In this document: one piece after another, positions 31,001 to 37,568 of the stretch
How positions within the stretch are numbered: position 1 is the stretch's first letter
Layout: each line of letters begins with the position of its first letter
Assembly (NCBI RefSeq): GCF_000417875.1
Contig: NW_006920890.1
Location: 63,220-100,787, forward strand
Source of the DNA: Pseudozyma flocculosa PF-1
Lineage: Eukaryota > Basidiomycota > Ustilaginomycetes > Ustilaginales > Ustilaginaceae
DNA: 37,568 bases
Direction: 5' to 3'
Position numbers and translations under genes: made by a program
The notes under the pieces: generated by a model
The model's database searches: none
Told to the model about the DNA's origin: nothing
What the model saw: only the letters and a program-made list of their open reading frames with translations

Positions 31001-31744
31001 CGGGAGAGGGTTGCGCCCAGCGACAGGACAAGGACAAGGAGACACAAGGGTCATCGGATGGGGATCGCCGTCAGGGTGCGCCCTTGCGCGCGTCTGACCT
31101 CAACCTCCTGGCCTGAGCTCAAAAGCCCCATCTTCCGGCTTCTTGCGGAGAATCAGCGAGGAGCAGAGTGGCCTTAACGTCGTTCGCGGAGAACCTGGCC
31201 GTTGCCAAAACCGGCTTCTTGGGTCTCTGTTGCCAGAGCAACAGCTGTAGCGTTGTCAGCGTGGTGTAGCAACAAGGCGCGATGGTGGTGGTCTCGCTGA
31301 GTGCTTTTGTGCGCCTGACACCTAGAAACCAGCGCCAGCGATGTGCACGGCGCTGCGCCACTTCAAGCCCCGGCTCGACACAAAGGCAGGCGGGCTCTTG
31401 CAAGACGCGTCGCCACGCACGGAACAAACGAGCAGAGGGTTGGTAGCCTAGCTCAGCCGTCTCGAGCGGGTTGCTCAGACCGTCGATTCCGGAAAGAGAG
31501 GTCGCGTCTCGGTCGATTCTCTGCTGTAGTCGCCACGCTGCACGGTCTTGCACTTGGGGAGGAGTCGGAAGAGAGACACGGCTCACGTCGCGCGATGGAG
31601 ATTTCCATGCTAGCAGCCGTCAAAAGGCAAAGAAGACTCGACTCTGACTAAGGATCCCGTTGACATTGCGCCTGTACGCCCTCTGCCGCCCCATGCTTCC
31701 CGGTTGTCGCGGCGCTGCGTTCCGCCTCGTGGCCATACGAGCCG
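28004..31744. other. gene-poor region, left part: zinc-finger gene upstream region and repeat-rich DNA
   Basis: No gene is recognised on either strand. The first few hundred bases should be the leader and promoter of the zinc-finger gene. From about 28.7 to 30.8 kb the sequence is dotted with CTGCCTGC and AAGC/GCTT-type words, for example near 28790-28812, 29030, 29343, 29590, 29840 and 30068. Open frames of 60-230 codons occur on both strands but overlap each other and look like chance products of base composition. Confidence 0.5.
29493..29514. repeat. short perfect hairpin
   Basis: TGCCTTGC and GCAAGGCA form an 8-bp stem around the loop AACCAA. Its role is unknown; it may simply reflect the repeated CTTGCC words of the region. 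Confidence 0.6.
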
Positions 31745-33082
31745 ATGGTCGATGACGACTGGAAGCTACGCGAGTATCATGGTGGCGTCGTCGGCACACG
31801 GCGCACCCTCGGAGCGCGATGGCCGCATCCGACCGGCACCGTTCCGCCCGCTCCTGTTCAAGAGGACGGACTGGCATCTCCGACTGCGGCGGGGTCTCGG
31901 TGCAATTCAACCTCTGCCGCACCTCTTCGGTCAGGCCCGATGCGCTTCCCGTCCGGTCCGTGGCGAGCGGGCGAATGGTGCTCTGTCGACTTTTGCCTTG
32001 CCGCGCACCACAATGTCGTCGCCTTGACTGTCCCGAGGAATCGAGTGTCATCGACCAAAAGCGGCAGTTCGGAGACTCCTCACGACGGGTGTCCCTCTGC
32101 TGCTACGCTGCTGCTGCTGATGCGGGGCATCGGTGACCATGGCCTCGCCACGCTCTCTCTTCTCACTCGATACCCGGTGACGCTGAGACGGTGCACGCCA
32201 GCGTCGACCCGGAAAGTCGTGGACCCTTTTTTGAGTCTCGACCGATGGTCGAGAACAGCTGCGGTCATCATGACCGAGGTTGCGATGGCGAAGCAGCATG
32301 GGCTCTGTTTACCACCAGAGGACCGCGCCGGCAGCAGTGTGGCAGTACCTGAGCAGCTGCGGCGGCCCCACGATAGTGTGAGGCCACCTAGAGATCTCTC
32401 GCCGAACCAGATGTACGAAGACCCTCCCGGTGAGGGTGTTGAGTTGGAGGACGCGATAAGCCGTGTCGCTGCTTGTACGTTTACCGAAGCACAGGGGGCC
32501 CGTTACGTACGCGGACGACTCTATCTACAAACATACCGGTTCATTTCGCTCGTTGTCGCGTGCGGGCTCGAGGCCAGACTACGGGGGAGCCCCAAGCGTT
32601 CGTGCGGCGACCGCGGTTTCTTGAGGCTAACGCAGCGATGCCATGGGCGGTGCCCCTTGCCTCGGGGTCTGGCTCTGGCTTTCCCGTGCTTGTTTGCTGG
32701 AGCGGCAATGAGAGAGATGAGGACAGGGCAAAGTGGTAGGTGCAGGTGCACCGTTCATTCAGTACGTGTGGCTGGGAAATGGAGCTGGAGCGGAAGGAGC
32801 CGAAATGAGGGGGGACGGCTGTGGGTTCGGGACGGCAACGTGCGGTCGGTGATGCTCGCTGCGTCGCGCACCGGACTTCCCGCGACCCTCGTGGTGGTCA
32901 AAGGAAGACAACCCTCCGTCGCAGCAGCTCGCCTAGCCGCAAGGGAAAGCGGCCAGGCCAGGCGGTACCGTGCCGTGCCGCTCCATCGACTCCGGGCTCG
33001 TACCTTACGTGGCTGGACGAGGTCGGCCAGGGATCACATACGACATCTCGGCCGGCGGCGAGGTCTTGTGCTCTGTAGCTAG
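31745..33082 (+). other. orphan 445-codon open frame, coding status unclear
   Basis: An ATG-to-TAG frame of 445 codons inside the gene-poor region, long for chance at this base composition. I recognise no domain, signal peptide or membrane segment. Third codon positions are clearly less GC-biased than in VPS13, and rare codons such as AGA, CTA and ATA are frequent, which argues against a normally expressed conserved gene. It could be a young or orphan gene, a decayed gene or noise. Confidence 0.2.
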
Positions 33083-33249
33083 CGCCAAAGAGGGCAAGGA
33101 CGTACTGTACATACATGTACTGTACCATGACCCAGGGACCTGGCGCACCGGTGTTCCCCGTACAGGGCCGCTCGCAGTAGTGTCGCCTGTCGCTGCTACA
33201 GTAGTATCTCTCGCTCGACCAGTTCATCCCCCGCCCGTTCCTCGTCAAG

Positions 33250-33277
33250 GGCATCGTCATCGTCATCGTCGTCGTCG
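33250..33277. repeat. CATCGT/CGT triplet repeat
   Basis: Imperfect tandem trinucleotide run (ATC and GTC variants) in noncoding DNA. Confidence 0.75.
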
Positions 33278-34376
33278 TGGTGCAATCGAGTTGAAGGTCC
33301 CATTACGTACCAGGTTGTGTTGGAACTACTCGCACGTACACAGCGTCCGGGTCCCTCCCCCGCCCTACGTGAGCGAGGGGGTTTTTTAAACTCACTCGGG
33401 CCCGCCGAACCCGCCCCTCGTCTCGGGAAGGGCCGCTGCGTGCGTGCGTGTGATGTTCTGCATGACCTGCTAGGCTGCAAGCGACCGAATCAGCTAGTCG
33501 GAAATCAAGCTGCATGCATGATATGTCTGCACGAGTGCATGTGTGCGCCACGAGACCAGAGCTCGCTTGCCGGCGGTACGGAACGGGCACGGCGTGGTGA
33601 GCTTTTTCGCGTGCAGGCACGCGTAGGTGCTTGCTTGATTCCCCACGTAGGAGCGAGGCGGCTGGCCCGCAACCACCAGCTCGCCTCGACGCATCGTGCG
33701 GTGCGGTACGCACGGGTATGGTGTGAGCGAACCAAGGTCGAGGACGCAGCAGGGCAAACGAGGCGCCTCGCCCCAGCCCCTCCAACCCAAAACCGGCGCG
33801 GAAGCAGGGCAGCTAACGGCGTGCTGGGGTACAGCCGTGTATGTATGTACTTCGCCGATCAACTGTCGGCAATCTTTCGCTCTGACTTCGGTCTCGTCGT
33901 TTGCGCTACTGCCGTCATGGTGGTGCGCGCTAGACTGGCCATCCCTCCGGCGATCCAAATCTACAGAGCCACAGCGTGACCACGCTGGCCTGACGGCCAG
34001 GCCGTCAATCGACGGGCGCCTGGATCCGCGGCAGCGACTCTATGGTCCGTCGACTGGACGCCCAACGACGCCCTGCCCGGCATCCATGATTCTCGCTGGG
34101 AGGCGCACTGCTGGCTTTCAAAGCGTCGTCGCTAACCCAGCCTCAAACCCGTCGAAGCTCGTGCGCCCTACTTTGGACGTTCCCGGGGTGTGTAGCTATA
34201 GAACGCCAGACAACCGGCACCGTCCCTCTTTGTCTGGGTGGCGAGGTTCAGGGGCAGAATGACTGCACGTGGGTATCACGGTGAGACCGACCGAGATCCC
34301 AAAGAAGAGGGACGCCGCCACCTCTTTTAGGAAGTTCAAAGTGTCTACTCCCTCAGCCCTGCCCTTTCAGGGCCAC

Positions 34377-34413
34377 TGTGTGTGTGTGTGTATGTATGTT
34401 GTATGTACGTACG
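34377..34413. repeat. (TG)n followed by TATG/TACG repeat
   Basis: Seven TG units run into TATG repeats and end in a TACGTAC motif. Confidence 0.85.
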
Positions 34414-35173
34414 ACTCTGCCTTCTCCTTCCCCCCTCCCCATGTAGCTGTGCGCCCATACGCACTGACACCGCTGTACCTGTCCCACAATGGCGGGTAGT
34501 CAGGCCAGAACGATGCGGTATCCGAATGCGTCCTCGAGTGATGAGGGCGTCATTGACTCGATGGCAACCTCCTCCCTATCCGATCACTTTCCGGCATCGG
34601 TGCTGCCCGCATTCTCTGCTAGACGAAAGAAGGGCCCCCGATGCGTTGCCAAGGGCGATTTCACGTTGCCTTCACCGAGTTTGGACCGAGCCCAACGGCG
34701 TGGTCTCCCGATAGGAACAGCATGAGCGACAGGCCTTCGACCATGATACCATGCTCGGCGTGAGTGCCCGTGCAGCGAGCCGTTCGGCACTGTTCCAATG
34801 ATGGACGGTACCTAAGGTTTACCGTTGCCCGCCGGCTCGTCGGTGGCCGATGGCGCAAGAAGCTTCGCCGACATCGAAGCGCCATCAGCGCGCTGCCCAG
34901 CCGTCTGCTATCGGCTTGCACCCGTTCTCTTCAGTGCAAGGTATCGTCGTTGTAGCATCTGGAGGAAATACGCTGGTGTGCTCATCACTTTGCCGCGCCG
35001 GCAATTGGACCGTCCAATGACCTTTGAGCAGTGCGAGCCAACGTCGGACAGGGAGGAGCCGTCCACTGGGGGGGATGGTACAGGAGCAGACGGAAGGCCT
35101 TGCTCACCGGAAATTTGCTTCCGAAGCCAATCGTCGCATCGCAGCATATTCGGCGGCTCGATCTGACTCTTTT

Positions 35174-35209
35174 GCCCTCGCCCTCGCCCTCGCCCTCGCC
35201 CTCGCCCTC
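35174..35209. repeat. (GCCCTC)6 minisatellite
   Basis: Six perfect hexamer units in the gene-poor region. Confidence 0.93.
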
Positions 35210-36827
35210 GCCATCGCAAGGTGTGGCGGAGTCTGGAACCGCGGAGACTTTTCTTTTCTCTCCTCCTAAAATGCCGCTGCCGCTCTTCCGCCATCTGCGT
35301 ATGCACGTATGTAGGTTGTGTCTCTACCTGCCGCCCGCTCCAACTCGCGAGGCCTTTCCCCGCGTCCGCTCGTTCCATGAGCCTGCTGCTGCATCTCTAC
35401 CGGCGGGTCGATACGTACAAAGCAGCACGTACGCGTGCGACTGCACGCCGCTTGCGATGTAGAGCGGTGGCGGATGGCATGCTCTGCACATCGAGGGCCT
35501 CTGCATTCGGTCCGGCCACACCGATGCGGCACTGGTCATTGTCGATGATAAGGGCGCGCGCAGACCCGCGTAGCCGACTTGGGGCCCGTGGGTGCTTTTT
35601 CCCTCTTTGCCTCTTTGCCTTGGCGGGGAGACAGGCCCTTGATGGCCATGCGATTACTGGATGCTGCGGCTGCTTCTGCTCTTTGATGTTCGGCGAGGTG
35701 CCGTTCCTGACCCAGACGAGGGTGAAGGAGGGTGGCGGGAACGTGGCCTCGCTCTCGGGAGGCCGTTGTCCTGGACGACGTGTGCAGCATTTTGCGTGGG
35801 GTTGAAGACTGTCCTGAGAGAGGGGAGGGCGTGCGAGGATAGGATCCGTGACAATAATAGACTCCTAGGAGCAGGGGCAGGGGCAACCTGCGAGCAGTAC
35901 GTCCGTATGTACGTACAAGTCAAGAGGATGACGCCGTCGGCCTCGTGTCGTTGCCACCTTGCTCGCCTCCCTGGCCCTGTCCTTCCCTGGCCCGTTCTGC
36001 CCTGAATCCGACCTCGTGCGCGGAATCGGCGAGCCGATGCCCATCCTGCACGACGGCGGCGAGCGGCGACCTGCACAGCCCCGCGCGAGCACCAACAAGT
36101 CGAGGCTCGAGGGTATGCTGTGGTGTGCTGCCGGGTACGGCGACCTTCCCTCCTTGCCCTTGCGTATCTGGTGCTCGAGGGACAGCATCGAGATACGGGC
36201 TCTGCGACCAGGAACGGGTAGGTGACTAGTGGCGCGCTAGCGCACAACGGCGATCCCCCTCTACACGTACGCTCTGCCGTCGTCGATGGCATCCGCGAAC
36301 GTGGCAATGTCCTACGTTCGGGGCATCTCGGCAGCCATCGAGCGCGACTGAGCACAGAGGTCGGACCGAGGGCCCCCGAGGTTGGGGCTTGGGGCAAAGG
36401 GGTCGCGGCGACATCCGATCCAGACGGCCCTCTGCCGTCTGGCGATGGCGCGGCCATCCATCGACGACGAGGGCCGGCCGCGTTGGCCGCAACGACGACG
36501 GCTTCCTCTGCCTCGCTCGACGACGACGACTTGGCCGGTGCGACCAGACCTGGTACGTCTGCAGACGCACGATGCCCTGCCCTGTCGTGCCGCTTCGCTC
36601 CCACAGAAGACATCGCAAGCGAATGTTTCTGGTGGTCGATGGCGATGGCGAGGGCGCGGGCGCGGGCGCGGGCGGGCCGATGGTCAAGATTGCCGCGACC
36701 CCCGAATTGGCCGCGCGTGCGTTTCCCGCCTCCCGAAAACGCGAACGGGCTGCGGAACAGCCTGCAGGCCTGCAGAGCCCTGACTCGTTCGGTTGCTACG
36801 ACGACGACTACTACGCCATTGTCGGAT

Positions 36828-36840
36828 CCCCCCCCCCCCC
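36828..36840. repeat. run of 13 C
   Basis: Homopolymer directly followed by TTTT. Its exact length is the kind of value that sequencing may miscount. Confidence 0.9.
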
Positions 36841-36902
36841 TTTTGGGACGCCAACGTCGCATCAAGCAGCCTAGCACGAAGCCGGGCTACGCGCAGGAAG
36901 AC

Positions 36903-36928
36903 AAGCAAAGCAAAGCAAAGCAAAGCAA
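36903..36928. repeat. (CAAAG)n repeat
   Basis: Four perfect pentamers with partial units on each side. Confidence 0.9.
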
Positions 36929-37568
36929 GGCGAGCTCGTATCCTCGACACAGGTCTCGGAAGTCGGGCCGTCGGGGCAAACCATCCGGGACAAAAGTAAG
37001 CAAGCCTACCACCCTGCCCCTTCTTGGTCGGATCGGCCCGCCGCCGCCGCCGCCCCGCCCCGCCCCGTTCCGTTCGCCGCAGCGCCACTCTCGGTCGGCC
37101 GATTGGTTGGCAGGCCCCTCTCGGCCGTCGCGGCATCATCGACAATCCAACCATCCAGCCTTCTCACATCGCCGGTAGGCTTTCGGAGGAAAGCCGCAGC
37201 GTCGGTCACCGCCGCCATCGCTCCGCCGCCTGCTGCACACTACTCTAGGCGGCCACCCAGGTCACAAGTCAAGACGAGCCAAGTCAAGCCAAGCCGCACG
37301 GATACGCAAGCTAGCTAGGCTGCTTACGCCCGACTCCGGGCTAGCCAGCGCCGCCTTGTTGCGCAATCGCTGACCGACGTCGGAAAGCCTATTCCCCTGC
37401 CTCGATTCCGCACCGGCGTCCTCAGCTTGCTTGCTGGCTGCGAGCGGAGATCCGTCATCGTCCCGCGTCCTAGGGCCGGAGACGAGGTCGGAGGGCCGAT
37501 CCCATCGTCACCTCGCCGAGGCGGCTTGGCCCAAGCAGCAGGCAACTCTGAGCCCCTCTCTCTCTCTC

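Larger units (their letters stand above)
33083..37568. other. gene-poor region, right part
   Basis: No recognisable gene. Several simple repeats and TACGTAC-type motifs occur (listed separately). Overlapping open frames on opposite strands at 35654-36877 (minus) and 36222-37178 (plus) are low-complexity, Arg/Pro/Ala/Ser-rich and unconvincing. No telomere repeat appears before the right edge. Confidence 0.5.

Noticed and set aside
31441..31500. tRNA-like words (TAGCCTAGCTCAG ... GTCGATTCC)
   Set aside because: No acceptor or anticodon stem can be formed at proper distances.
35654..36877. 407-codon open frame on the minus strand
   Set aside because: Low-complexity Arg/Ser/Pro/Ala sequence including a run derived from the 13-C tract region; it overlaps another long frame on the opposite strand and shows no recognisable domain.
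36222..37178. 318-codon open frame on the plus strand
   Set aside because: Contains translations of simple repeats (CAAAG and proline-type runs), has no family resemblance, and overlaps an equally long opposite frame.
28004..37568. CRISPR array or telomere repeat
   Set aside because: The repeats are short microsatellites without regular spacers, and no TTAGGG-type array is present.

Overview
The window looks like nuclear DNA of a GC-rich basidiomycete fungus, most likely a smut-type fungus (Ustilaginomycotina). The placement rests on fungal-type genes (an ERG4 sterol reductase, a protein combining C2H2 and Zn2Cys6 zinc fingers), short introns with GTGAGT-type donors, an intron-containing tRNA-Asp and strong GC-ending codon use. 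It is inference from sequence style, not from a database match.

Layout, left to right. (1) At 1-1417 (minus) is a mitochondrial carrier of the yeast Yia6/Ndt1 NAD+ carrier type, cut by the left edge. (2) At 2.7-5.1 kb (minus) is a small cluster of short secreted cysteine-rich proteins. Two of them (3587-3874 and 4830-5087) share an exact six-cysteine spacing although little else is conserved. A third, less certain one (2691-2964) needs a 52-nt intron. These are candidate effectors or other secreted proteins, and they are the most novel-looking part of the window. (3) At 5713-7302 (minus) is ERG4, the last enzyme of ergosterol synthesis. (4) At 8736-19474 (plus) is VPS13, a giant bridge-like lipid transfer protein. 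It holds a 446-nt run of N whose two edges carry the same 29 bases, so the gap is probably an assembly artefact. (5) At 19860-19963 (minus) is tRNA-Asp(GTC) with a 32-nt intron, an upstream TATA element and a T6 terminator. (6) At 20221-25083 (minus) is a very large SH3-PX-BAR sorting nexin of the SNX9 type. (7) At 26284-28003 (minus) is a zinc-finger transcription factor whose first C2H2 finger is split by two introns around a 17-nt microexon. (8) From 28.0 kb to the right edge there are 9.5 kb with no recognisable gene. This part is rich in short repeats and contains seven TACGTAC heptamers.

There is no operon-like organisation. ERG4 (sterol supply), VPS13 (bulk lipid transfer at contact sites) and the SNX9-like protein (membrane remodelling and endocytosis) all concern membranes, but their adjacency is probably chance. 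ERG4 and VPS13 are divergent and share a 1.4-kb upstream region. Large open frames on the strand opposite VPS13, ERG4 and the nexin are by-products of high GC content and were left out.
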